Origin: Bacteroidales bacterium
GTDB taxonomy: Bacteria; Bacteroidota; Bacteroidia; Bacteroidales; UBA932
Direction: 5' to 3'
Assembly: GCA_024401695.1 (NCBI GenBank)
Contig: JAKSKN010000004.1
Coordinates: 62,001-126,000 of the forward strand
DNA length: 64,000 nt
Under the pieces are notes generated by a model that was given only the letters and a program-made list of their open reading frames with translations, made no database searches and was not told the DNA's origin. Each line of letters starts with the position of its first letter. The first letter of the stretch is position 1. Positions 24,188 through 32,155 of the stretch are shown here, one piece after another. Both the position numbers and the translations under genes were made by a program.

Positions 24188-25705
24188 ATGAATAAAATAA
24201 TCTACCAGGACAGCAACGAGGAGCTGATGAGGTCGGTCGAGGCCAACGGCGAGGCCATGACCACGCTTATCGAGATGGATGCCGGAGTGAAGTCGGCCGC
24301 CAGCAGTATGATAAGCAGGGATCTTCTTGAGAAGTACAGGCCGGAGGATGACAGGCACGCCTGCATCCACCTTATCGCCATGGGAAACTCGGACCAGTAC
24401 GGGTTCAACCGCAACGGAGACTACTTCGCTGGAGATGTACTGGAAAAGAACGCCCACACGTTTGTCAAGTACGGGCATGTTTTCCGCGAGCACAGGAACA
24501 AGGACCCGAAGAAGGCTATCGGCTCTATCAAGTACGCGGCATACGATCCGAAGGGAATGCAGCGCGTTGAGCTGATCATACACCTGGACAAGGACAAGGC
24601 TGAAGAGGAGTACGAGATGGCCAAGAGCGGTTCGGCCCTTAATTTCTCAATGTCGTGCAAGGTTCCCAACGACAGGTGCTCCTGCTGCGGAAACGAGGCC
24701 AAGAGCCTTTCAGGGTACTGCGACCATTTGAAGAGTCATATGGGGCAGTATATGCCAGAGTTCAAGAAGTATGCCTTCGCCTACAACGACCAGCCAAAGT
24801 TCTTCGACATATCTGTTGTTAAGACTCCTGCCGACCGCATAGCCCGCCACCTGGAGTACCTTTTCCAGGATGGTGGGAAGTCCGCGTCGGCTTATAACGG
24901 TGATATACTGGTTCCGTCTGTTGTGGCTGCGGAGGCCGAGGGCGTTAGCCTCGACACGTTCGAGCTGGACGAAAGGCTTGTACTTGAAAAGATGGCAGAT
25001 GCCGAGGACTACGTCCGAGACCTTGCCAAGAACTCTTCAAACTTTTACACCGACAGGAGGGCGCACAACGCCTACGGTACATACCCTTACTCCATGCTGG
25101 AGAAGATGAGCTCCGTCGAGCTGGAGGCGGCCAGGGCTGTCAAGCCTACCACCCTGTTCAGGGAATTGGCTAAAAAGGCCTGCATCCTGTCTTTCCCGGC
25201 ATTTTGCCAGTATATAACCGGCGAGGAGAATATTACGGAGGCCCCGATGTTCAAGAAGGCCGCCATCTGCCTGCCGGACATTTTCAGCACTATAAAGAAC
25301 GTTATGGAGAGCGTGGTGCCCTGCATAAGCTCTTTCAGGGCTGGAAGCGAATTCTCTTCAGAGTGCGATCCGAAGCGTTCGGATCTCGTTCAGAAGTTCA
25401 TGGACACTGCGGAGGACAAGTTCTCTATGGAGGCCGAGCCCGTAAAACGCAGGGTTGTGACTATAATCATCAAATCAGGGGCGTCCCCTCAGGAGGTTCA
25501 TGACGAGGTGGTAAAGTCGGCGTCGTGTTACAACGACGCGGACGGCAGTGCACTCAAGCTCGCGTCGGCGTACGGACAGTACCAGATAGGCGCTGTGTGC
25601 GACATACGCGATATACTTGGTGCAGACGCTGTCAGTGACGATGTCTACGACATGGTGGCTGGGGCGAATTCGGTCATGCTTTACGACACGTACGGCAAGG
25701 GCTGA
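24188..25705 (+). CDS. Capsid maturation (prohead) protease
   Basis: 505 aa. The N-terminal 200 residues have the layout of the herpesvirus-type/S78-like prohead proteases. There is an early acidic strand, a His region (GHVFREH; H102 the best catalytic His), then a Gly-Ser-rich turn leading to NFSMSCKV with S154 or S156 as nucleophile. A Cys/His cluster (CSCCGN, YCDHLKSH) inserted after the nucleophile looks like a small zinc site and is unusual. The C-terminal 280 residues contain several K-x-A motifs (FKKAAI, VVKSAS), consistent with self-cleavage. Immediately upstream of the scaffold and capsid genes, as in other large phages. It should cut the K-x-A sites. Confidence 0.8.
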   Translation: MNKIIYQDSNEELMRSVEANGEAMTTLIEMDAGVKSAASSMISRDLLEKYRPEDDRHACIHLIAMGNSDQYGFNRNGDYFAGDVLEKNAHTFVKYGHVFREHRNKDPKKAIGSIKYAAYDPKGMQRVELIIHLDKDKAEEEYEMAKSGSALNFSMSCKVPNDRCSCCGNEAKSLSGYCDHLKSHMGQYMPEFKKYAFAYNDQPKFFDISVVKTPADRIARHLEYLFQDGGKSASAYNGDILVPSVVAAEAEGVSLDTFELDERLVLEKMADAEDYVRDLAKNSSNFYTDRRAHNAYGTYPYSMLEKMSSVELEAARAVKPTTLFRELAKKACILSFPAFCQYITGEENITEAPMFKKAAICLPDIFSTIKNVMESVVPCISSFRAGSEFSSECDPKRSDLVQKFMDTAEDKFSMEAEPVKRRVVTIIIKSGASPQEVHDEVVKSASCYNDADGSALKLASAYGQYQIGAVCDIRDILGADAVSDDVYDMVAGANSVMLYDTYGKG

Positions 25706-25718
25706 GACACTACGCAGG

Positions 25719-25739
25719 ATGCCGGTTAAAAATTGGCAT
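25719..25739 (+). terminator. Hairpin abutting promoter P6
   Basis: ATGCCGGTT (25719-25727) pairs with AATTGGCAT (25731-25739) through 9 bp including two G-U pairs, with an AAA loop. Only a poor T-tract follows. It could end the protease mRNA. Its right arm shares bases with the -35 box of P6. Confidence 0.45.
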
Positions 25740-25767
25740 TGACTATTTATCGAAATATTCATATTAT
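25739..25767 (+). promoter_or_regulatory. Promoter P6, TTGACT-17-TATTAT, of the scaffold/capsid genes
   Basis: TTGACT (25739-25744) and TATTAT (25762-25767) are spaced by 17 nt in an AT-rich stretch; an overlapping TATAAT (25765-25770) would need a 20-nt spacer. The ATG at 25783 is 15 nt past the -10 box. Confidence 0.72.
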
Positions 25768-25782
25768 AATTCAAGCACAATT

Positions 25783-27210
25783 ATGGTTAATTCATCAAAA
25801 CGTGAACAATACCGCGCGTTCCTGAAGTCTTCTATGAGTCGCTACCAGAACGCCGGCGAGGTTATCAAGCAGGCTGCCGACGAGGAGGCCTTGAACGGAA
25901 TCAAGGATCCGAACAGCAGGGGCACGACCTCTATCCCGGGTTTCGGTGACGGCAGCAACCATGCCGCCCTGAACATGCCCACCAGCAGGTCGAACATGGA
26001 GGCTCCAAACAAGGACCGCAATATAATCAATGTGTCTAATCCTGACGGCACGGGCCAGGGAGAGTATATACAACCGAGGGACGGTGACGCCCTGGATGCT
26101 GCTGCCAAGTCTCCCACCACTCCGTTGGAGAAGATGTCTGGTATTGCAGCACAGTTGAAGGCCTCTGCAGACGCCATCGCAAATGCGTTCAACAAGTCCG
26201 CGGCTCCTGCGGCTCCAGTACAGGAGCAGCCAGCCCAGCCGGTCCAGCCGGCACAGCCTGCGCAGCCGGTACAGGAGAAGCAGGCATCGCCCGCCCAGGC
26301 CGGATTTACCAATGCAGACCTCGAGAACACGCTTGACGATCCGGACACGATGTCCAAGCTCGCAGCCTTGAGCCTTGTGATGCTTGGCAGCGAGGACGGA
26401 AGGCGCATGGTTGCCGATACGTTGGAGAAGGAGGCCGGTATACGAGAAGCCCAGAGCATTATAGGCAAGGTTACAGAGGACCTCTACAAGGAGGCTGCCG
26501 CTGTACGTGACTACAATGAGGCAGTGGCTATGCAGGCTTACAATGACAGCCTCATTGCCGCCGAGCGAAACAACGCAGGCGCAGCAATGCAAAACGCAAT
26601 GTCCAAGCAGGCTTCGGCACAGCCGCAGGCACCTGCAGGTTCAGGATTTAGCTACGGAGACTTCTTGAAGGCCGCAATGGCCGGCCAGGCGCACAACCAG
26701 TGGGAGACGTATTTCAACGACTCTCCTATGCAGAAGCAGGCTTACCAGCAGGGCGCAGCCGACGGTGATGCCGCCGCTGCAGCCATGGCAGAGGGAGGAG
26801 AGCCGGAGATCCCAGGTTCAGGTGAAGTGACGCCGGATGACGTTATCGCTTATCTTCAGCAGCTCGTAGAGAGCGGACAGGTACAGCCTGAGGAGGCAGA
26901 GGCGGTTTTGCAGGCTCTCGGATCAGCCGGAGACGACGGCGTGGATCCCGCAGAGTTCGCAGACGCCATTCGCCAGGCTGTTGAGAGCGGCCAGATACAG
27001 CCCGAGGAGGCCGAGGCCATAGCCCAGCAGTATCTCGCGCAGTTCGGAGGTGGAGACGCAGCAGGCGCTCCGGCCGACGCCGAGGTGCCTGCCGGTGCCG
27101 AAGAGGAGGCAGCAGCCGCTGCCGCGCAGGATCCTGTAGCAGCCGGTGCTGCCGCAGAGGGCGTGCAGAAGGCAGCCTCTGTTATCAACTACCTCTGGAA
27201 CCAGCAGTAA
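25783..27210 (+). CDS. Scaffold-like protein with about ten processing motifs
   Basis: 475 aa, Ala/Gln/Glu-rich, mostly disordered or helical. It contains about ten K-x-A motifs (VIKQAAD, FNKSAAP, EKQASPA, LEKEAGI, LYKEAAA, MSKQASA, FLKAAMA, MQKQAYQ, VQKAASV), many more per length than any other gene. A scaffold that is cut to peptides by the protease during maturation would look like this. It also has a Pro/Gln linker (QPAQPVQPAQPAQPVQ) and a duplicated acidic segment (VESGQ-QPEEAEA) near the C-terminus. Gene order protease, scaffold, capsid supports the call. Driven by P6. Confidence 0.72.
   Translation: MVNSSKREQYRAFLKSSMSRYQNAGEVIKQAADEEALNGIKDPNSRGTTSIPGFGDGSNHAALNMPTSRSNMEAPNKDRNIINVSNPDGTGQGEYIQPRDGDALDAAAKSPTTPLEKMSGIAAQLKASADAIANAFNKSAAPAAPVQEQPAQPVQPAQPAQPVQEKQASPAQAGFTNADLENTLDDPDTMSKLAALSLVMLGSEDGRRMVADTLEKEAGIREAQSIIGKVTEDLYKEAAAVRDYNEAVAMQAYNDSLIAAERNNAGAAMQNAMSKQASAQPQAPAGSGFSYGDFLKAAMAGQAHNQWETYFNDSPMQKQAYQQGAADGDAAAAAMAEGGEPEIPGSGEVTPDDVIAYLQQLVESGQVQPEEAEAVLQALGSAGDDGVDPAEFADAIRQAVESGQIQPEEAEAIAQQYLAQFGGGDAAGAPADAEVPAGAEEEAAAAAAQDPVAAGAAAEGVQKAASVINYLWNQQ
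26836..27050 (+). repeat. Internal duplication in the scaffold-like gene
   Basis: Two copies of about 35-38 codons share VESGQ(V/I)QPEEAEA with similar flanks (IAYLQQL and FADAIRQA before it). DNA similarity is moderate, so the duplication is older than the other repeats in this window. Confidence 0.7.
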
Positions 27211-27229
27211 CAGTTAAACTTACGGACTC

Positions 27230-27673
27230 ATGAATAACTTAGTTTATCCAGCAGATGTAGTAGACGGTGTCGTGAAGTCCGCTTCGGTCCTTATTCACGG
27301 CCTCGTGGACGCTGCGGCGGCCCAGGAGGCCGAGATAGCGGGGCTTAAGTCCGAGCTCGAACGCGAGAAGGCTGCAAACGCCAATCGCGTCGAGCTGGAC
27401 AAGGTGGCATCAGCACCAAAGGGTCCCTCCACGGAACTGATCGGCGAGTTTACGGCAACTCTTGCCAACCACGCATTGATCAAGGAAGGTGACAGGGAAA
27501 AATATGCATCGGCGTGTATGGACGATCCTGACGCTCTTGTCAAGTTCGCCATTCATGCACTAAAGCTTTCCGAGGCTCCTGCATCGCAGGGCCGAGGAGT
27601 AAAGTCCGCTTCAACAAAGAGCAACGCCCAGAAGGAGCTCGAAAAGGAGAATGAACTCTGGGCCAGCATCTAA
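27230..27673 (+). CDS. Small scaffold-like coiled-coil protein
   Basis: 147 aa. K-x-A motifs at VVKSASV (about residues 14-20), LDKVASA (about 56-62) and GVKSAST (about 124-130) flank a coiled coil (about 33-58) and a helical domain. With three possible cuts in 147 residues it is likely processed and perhaps removed from the mature head. It lies between the scaffold-like gene and the decoration/capsid pair. No enzymatic motif. Confidence 0.78.
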   Translation: MNNLVYPADVVDGVVKSASVLIHGLVDAAAAQEAEIAGLKSELEREKAANANRVELDKVASAPKGPSTELIGEFTATLANHALIKEGDREKYASACMDDPDALVKFAIHALKLSEAPASQGRGVKSASTKSNAQKELEKENELWASI

Positions 27674-27676
27674 TTG

Positions 27677-27706
27677 TTGCGGCAAAAAAGGAAACAGTAG
27701 TACAAA
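27677..27706 (+). promoter_or_regulatory. Possible promoter P7, TTGCGG-18-TACAAA
   Basis: TTGCGG (27677-27682) and TACAAA (27701-27706) are spaced by 18 nt, 9 nt before the ATG at 27716. The hexamers are weaker than in the other promoters. A purine-rich AAAGGAAA that could serve as ribosome site also lies here. Confidence 0.4.
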
Positions 27707-27715
27707 TAAAACAAT

Positions 27716-28531
27716 ATGTATACATCACCAGTTGTAGTTCGTGAATTCCCTCGTGGATTCGCTACTCGCGGTTGGGATCCTCAGAATCCCACCGGGAGGA
27801 CCAACGCATTCGATGTGCCTAAGATCGACAGCGAGCATCCTGGCCATGGTATCGTTTGGCAGGGCATGATCATGTCCACAGACGACCAGGGCAAGACCTG
27901 GAAGCGCGGTGTCGACTCTGCAAGTTACAACGGCATCATAGCTATCGCCAACAACGACCAGCTTGATGATGACGTGCGTAACGCAGGCACCCTCGTCGGG
28001 CTCTCATGCTCCGGCCAGTATACCTACGCAACGCCTTATTTCGCGCATACGGAGGACAAGGAAACCGGTAAGCAGTACGAGTACGCAGCTGGTACGCTGC
28101 TTACATACTGTCTTAACGATGAAGTGGACGACTATGACTATATCGAGGATTCGGAGGTCAAGTCCACCTCTCGTTCCCTTTCGGGCTTCGTGCGTCCTGC
28201 GAAGGAAGGCGAGGTAGTGATTGGCGTGGTGTCGCAGACCGGTTACGGTCCTTACAATCCAAACCCTGTGACCTGGGTGGAAGACCCGGACGCAGAGGGA
28301 CGCGGCTATATAGCCGAGGGATTGAACAGGAACGCCATTCCGTTCAAGGACACCTACAAGATGCCTGCCGGCGTGTGGGCTCTGCAGTCGTCTATCGGAA
28401 CCGCAGTGGATTCAACCTCGAAGATCAACAACTCGTATCTGTTGGTGTTCGAGACCAGGTACACCGGAGCGCTTGCCCCGGCTAAGGCCGATCCAGGTTC
28501 TGATTCCACTTCAGGCAGTGCAAGTGAATAA
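27716..28531 (+). CDS. Probable head decoration protein
   Basis: 271 aa, beta-rich, no family recognised. It starts MYTSPVVVREFPRGFATRGWD and has no K-x-A signature, so it is probably not processed. Codons are of the highly expressed type (CGT/CGC for Arg, ATC for Ile), shared only with the capsid gene next door, suggesting many copies per virion. A flexible Ser/Gly/Asp tail ends the protein. Directly upstream of the major capsid protein gene, it best fits a decoration or cement protein; a second capsid-type protein is the alternative. Confidence 0.62.
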   Translation: MYTSPVVVREFPRGFATRGWDPQNPTGRTNAFDVPKIDSEHPGHGIVWQGMIMSTDDQGKTWKRGVDSASYNGIIAIANNDQLDDDVRNAGTLVGLSCSGQYTYATPYFAHTEDKETGKQYEYAAGTLLTYCLNDEVDDYDYIEDSEVKSTSRSLSGFVRPAKEGEVVIGVVSQTGYGPYNPNPVTWVEDPDAEGRGYIAEGLNRNAIPFKDTYKMPAGVWALQSSIGTAVDSTSKINNSYLLVFETRYTGALAPAKADPGSDSTSGSASE

Positions 28532-28554
28532 CAAAGAAAGGACATATAACTACT

Positions 28555-29595
28555 ATGGCTAACTTTGAGATTGAGGGCGAGATGACTTCTCAGATGTTCA
28601 ATGAGAGGTTCCTTGCAGCCCTGGACAGTATCAATGAGGGATCTATGGAGAAGGTTGCCGCCGCTGCATCACAGATGACAAGGCGCAAGCTGCGTGAAGA
28701 CGCTATATCTCCTGCGATCATTCCACATGAAGACGTTACCAACGCCGACCTCGACTACTTCCTGGACGAGCGTATCGGTATCATCTGCGAGATGGAGCCG
28801 GACTCTTATGGTGCTAAGACCATATCGTTCGAGGACACCGCAGATACGGTGCCGTACTACGGTGTTAAGTACGTTCTGGAGTTCTACGCCAACACCACTC
28901 CCGAGTGGACCAAGAACGTAGATCGCCTGCGTACTTACCGTGGTGACCTTCGTGAGATCATCACCGACAACTCTCTCCGCGACCTGTCGCGTCAGAAGGA
29001 CGTCAAGTTCTTCAAGCTCGTCGACAGCATCGTTGGTGTGAAGCGCGGCGGTATCTCCGACGCAGGTCTCGAACAGAATGTTGTGTATGGCGGCCGTTTG
29101 AACCGTGACAACTTCATCAGCTCGACCATGCTTCTCCGCGACCGTCAGTTGCTCAACGGTGTGTTCGTCGTGAACGCCCGTACCTGGACTGAGTTCGCTC
29201 GCTGGAAGCGTGAAGAGATGGGTGGCGACTTCTCGCAGGACCTTGTGCTCAAGGGCAACAAGGCTTGGGAGACCGCCAGGATGTTCGACGTGGACTTCAT
29301 CGTGACCATGAAGCACGACCTCGTGCCGAACGGCGTGATGTACCAGTTCACCAAGCCCAACTACCTTGGCCGTGCCGGTGTGCTCCAGAAGCCCACCATG
29401 TACGTCAAGAAGGACAAGGACATCCTGCGCTTCAGCTGCCGCGAGAAGCTCGGTGTGGCCATCGCAAACGTGGCTGGTGTGCAGAAGGTTACCTTCGCCG
29501 CCCTTGCCAACGCAACCGGTGGTGACGGACGTCTCACTCCCAACGAGATCAGCAACTACTTCGACAACGGTGTCGATCCCGGAAGCAAGTTCTGA
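28555..29595 (+). CDS. Major capsid protein
   Basis: 346 aa, HK97-fold type by layout. The N-terminal 35 residues are helical and end with MEKVA (residues 31-35), the K-x-A signature. The expected mature protein starts just after. The body has features of capsid proteins of large myophages: an N-arm, an E-loop region around residues 75-115, and a C-terminal A-domain (FDVDFIVTMKHDLV, VMYQFTKPNYLGRAG, RFSCREKLGVAIANV). Codon choice (CGT, CTC, ATC) is strongly biased, as expected for the most abundant protein. An AAAGAAAGGA ribosome-site-like stretch precedes it, and a strong terminator follows. Confidence 0.9.
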   Translation: MANFEIEGEMTSQMFNERFLAALDSINEGSMEKVAAAASQMTRRKLREDAISPAIIPHEDVTNADLDYFLDERIGIICEMEPDSYGAKTISFEDTADTVPYYGVKYVLEFYANTTPEWTKNVDRLRTYRGDLREIITDNSLRDLSRQKDVKFFKLVDSIVGVKRGGISDAGLEQNVVYGGRLNRDNFISSTMLLRDRQLLNGVFVVNARTWTEFARWKREEMGGDFSQDLVLKGNKAWETARMFDVDFIVTMKHDLVPNGVMYQFTKPNYLGRAGVLQKPTMYVKKDKDILRFSCREKLGVAIANVAGVQKVTFAALANATGGDGRLTPNEISNYFDNGVDPGSKF

Positions 29596-29622
29596 TTGAG
29601 TAGGGTTTAGTACCCATGGTGC

Positions 29623-29659
29623 GGATGCAGGCCAAAAGGCTTGCATCCGTTCCTTTTTT
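29623..29659 (+). terminator. Strong intrinsic terminator after the capsid gene
   Basis: GGATGCAGGCC (29623-29633) and GGCTTGCATCC (29638-29648) form an 11-bp stem with one G-U pair and an AAAA loop. GTTCC and then six T residues (29654-29659) follow. It ends the scaffold/capsid transcript and is the only clear terminator here not overlapped by a recognisable promoter. Confidence 0.88.
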
Positions 29660-29694
29660 AATTTATTATTGATGTACGGTTTAGTATTTTGAGT

Positions 29695-30870
29695 ATGGCT
29701 AAAGTAAGCGTAATATCGCCAAGTTTTATCGAGGGTTTTGTGACGGCGTGTCACAATCGCGGGCTTATGGAAAAGGAGGCTGCCTCTCTCCTTAACGGTT
29801 ATATAGACGGCGCAATGAGCCTTAGTGAGCAGAACATGGAAAAGAAGGCGGCTCCCATGCCGTTCGCAAAGTTGTTGACAGAGAACTTGAAGTACGGCGG
29901 GCACTTGTTCCGCAAACTGTTCCCAAAAAAGTTTGTCAGCGGTATCCCGGATATTGCAACCAAGCCACTGCAGTGGGGTGGTAAGCTTGCAGACAAGCAC
30001 GGCTGGCCTGGCGGTGTTGTGGGTGTTCTTGGTGCAACTGCAGCCTATGGATTGCCTGTATATGCATTTGACAAGTATCGACAGTCTGATTCACCCGGCT
30101 CCAGTACATTGCGTGCGTTGACAGGCTCTGGCAGTATATTCGGAGGTAACGACTCTACTTACGGGATGCATAGCATTCCCGGCGTTGGTGGCGACATATC
30201 AGCACCTGTCGGCGGTGCCACCGGTTCTCCGGAAGTGGTGCCCACAAGCAGGGATAATATATTTACAGGTCCTGGAAAGGGAGAGGAGCGCAACCTGCCT
30301 TCGCTCGGAGTCTCGATACCTGCCCTTTCAAGGTCTGGTTCTGCCGATAACGGAGGCGTGACCGGTAGCTCGTTCCTTGGTAGCGATTCCGAGGCAAGGG
30401 CGTTCGGAGACCTGCTTAACGAAAGGGAAGGCATAAACCTTGAGCTCAAGAGGGCCAGGGAGGATGCCAACCGTATTACAGACTCTGACTTGAGGGCTTT
30501 GGGCGAGAAGCGTATAAGCAGCATTGTAGAGAGGCAGAACGAAATAAATAACAAGATAAGGAACGCTGCCAGCACGCAAGGCACTAGACTTGCCAAGTTC
30601 AGGTCTGAGAACGCACAGGCTATTGCAGACAACGCAGCCAGAGAGGCTAAGGCCAGGCAGGCACTTAGGGACAACTTGGGACTGTACAACAGGCTGCATA
30701 ACGGAGGCTTCGTAGCCAGGGCCCTGGGCGACGTACTGGATTCCGACAGTATGTTCACAAACGCCAACAGCAGGGGAGACGAGCTTTCTGAGATTCTCAG
30801 GGAGGGACAGCGGCTCAAGGAGGAGGAAGCCAGGCTGAGGAGCCATAAGCCAATAAGCGTAGGGTTCTAA
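29695..30870 (+). CDS. Virion protein after the capsid gene
   Basis: 391 aa from ATG 29695; an in-frame TTG two codons earlier (29689) is less likely. Two K-x-A motifs lie near the start, MEKEAAS (about residues 24-30) and MEKKAAP (about 46-52). A single membrane-like stretch (WPGGVVGVLGATAAYGLPVYAF) at about 103-124 is followed by a polar linker and a charged coiled coil (about 240-330). The architecture matches the internal virion proteins upstream. TAGTAT at 29682-29687 may be a -10 box, but no good -35 is seen. Confidence 0.8.
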   Translation: MAKVSVISPSFIEGFVTACHNRGLMEKEAASLLNGYIDGAMSLSEQNMEKKAAPMPFAKLLTENLKYGGHLFRKLFPKKFVSGIPDIATKPLQWGGKLADKHGWPGGVVGVLGATAAYGLPVYAFDKYRQSDSPGSSTLRALTGSGSIFGGNDSTYGMHSIPGVGGDISAPVGGATGSPEVVPTSRDNIFTGPGKGEERNLPSLGVSIPALSRSGSADNGGVTGSSFLGSDSEARAFGDLLNEREGINLELKRAREDANRITDSDLRALGEKRISSIVERQNEINNKIRNAASTQGTRLAKFRSENAQAIADNAAREAKARQALRDNLGLYNRLHNGGFVARALGDVLDSDSMFTNANSRGDELSEILREGQRLKEEEARLRSHKPISVGF

Positions 30871-30873
30871 CTT

Positions 30874-31296
30874 ATGCACAGGTACATCACCATAGACGAC
30901 ATACGCGAGGAGATACAGGACAGGACGCCTGACGACAATGTCATAGACTGCGACCTGTCCTTCTCCGACGACGAGATAGTGCATGCCATGGAGAGGGCTG
31001 CAGCCGCATACAACAGTGTACCGCCCCTGGGAGTGGATGTTGTAAGCGGCAAGAGGCTGCCTCTGCATAACGACATATTCATGTACGCCACGTTGTCCAA
31101 GCTTTACAACTCAGCCACGTTCAAGCTTGCAAGGAATATGGCGTCGTGGCAGACTGGAGAGACGACTGTAGACCTCAAGAAGAGCAGGATGGATGCCTAC
31201 AAGGCTCTTGTAAAGGAGTTCGACGACATGTGGAAGCCTGCAGCCGCCGCCAGGAAGGCCGAGTTGAACAGGGCGCAGTGCTGGGGAAACTGGTAA
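30874..31296 (+). CDS. Probable head-tail connector (head completion) protein
   Basis: 140 aa, helical. It starts ITIDDIREEIQDRTPDDN and continues with helices typical in length of phage head completion or adaptor proteins (about 120-180 aa). Its position between the capsid gene and the tail sheath supports a neck role. No sequence motif is diagnostic, so the call rests on context and size. Gaps of 3-4 nt join it to its neighbours. Confidence 0.6.
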   Translation: MHRYITIDDIREEIQDRTPDDNVIDCDLSFSDDEIVHAMERAAAAYNSVPPLGVDVVSGKRLPLHNDIFMYATLSKLYNSATFKLARNMASWQTGETTVDLKKSRMDAYKALVKEFDDMWKPAAAARKAELNRAQCWGNW

Positions 31297-31300
31297 TCCG

Positions 31301-32155
31301 ATGAACGCGTTCCGCGACATAAACATATTTCCGTCATACAGCAGGAAGGCTGCTGTTGTGGCGTGGATAGTCGATCCTGCAATAAGGGACGCCGAGTTCT
31401 ATGTCTACAGGAGCGAGGACGGCACGTCCGAGTACGAGCTGTTGAACGACGACCCTGTATTCGGCTGCACGTTCACGGACACGACACTGCATGTTCGCAA
31501 CAAGCTTCAGATACCGTACTACAGGGTGCTGGCCATACTCAACGGCAAGGAATACGAGTCTCCTATAGTGGCGCTGTACGACAGGGTCGGCCGCGAGGCG
31601 TACGGCGTTTCGCACTGTATAATATCCGAGAAGTACATGCAGGCCAGGCAGGACGGTATACCGGTGCTGTACTACCCGCTGGCGCGCAACGGCAAGACCA
31701 ACGAGGCCCTGGATCCTGATACGGGACAGAGGATAAAGGCCACGTGCCCGGCATCCTCGCACGTGGGAGGCGACGGAGAGGAGGGTAACGACGACTACGG
31801 TACATATTACGCCGACGGATACTGCAGGCCGTTTATAACATACATAAGGCTTCTCGGAGGACTGGCGCAGAAGACCAACGTGCTTGACGTGGGAGTGATG
31901 GACTCGTCGGTACAGTTGGCCGAGTTCCTGGCGTTCCCGTTCCCGAGGACTGACGATATGGTCGTCGACGCCGCCACGGACAGGAGGTGGAAGATAGGCG
32001 ACCTGATACAGACACATCTTGTAAAGGGTATAATACCTGTGGGGCATAACGCTAAAATATCGTTGCAACCGCACAACGACCCGTGCTATGCCGTTCCAAT
32101 CCCAGATAACTACAAAGCTTTGGTAGACAATTTGCTATGGCCGGAGATAAGGTGA
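31301..32155 (+). CDS. Probable neck protein with FN3-like N-terminus
   Basis: 284 aa. The first 90 residues read like a fibronectin-III-type beta sandwich (AAVVAWIVDPAIRDAEFYVYRSEDG, then YYRVLAILNGKEYESP). The rest is a mixed domain with DVGVMDSSVQLAEFLAFPFPRTDD. This fits neck or tail-completion proteins of contractile-tail phages, by position just before the tail terminator-like gene. It overlaps the next gene by 19 nt. No K-x-A near the start; SRKAAVV at about residues 14-20 is only a partial match. Confidence 0.62.
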   Translation: MNAFRDINIFPSYSRKAAVVAWIVDPAIRDAEFYVYRSEDGTSEYELLNDDPVFGCTFTDTTLHVRNKLQIPYYRVLAILNGKEYESPIVALYDRVGREAYGVSHCIISEKYMQARQDGIPVLYYPLARNGKTNEALDPDTGQRIKATCPASSHVGGDGEEGNDDYGTYYADGYCRPFITYIRLLGGLAQKTNVLDVGVMDSSVQLAEFLAFPFPRTDDMVVDAATDRRWKIGDLIQTHLVKGIIPVGHNAKISLQPHNDPCYAVPIPDNYKALVDNLLWPEIR

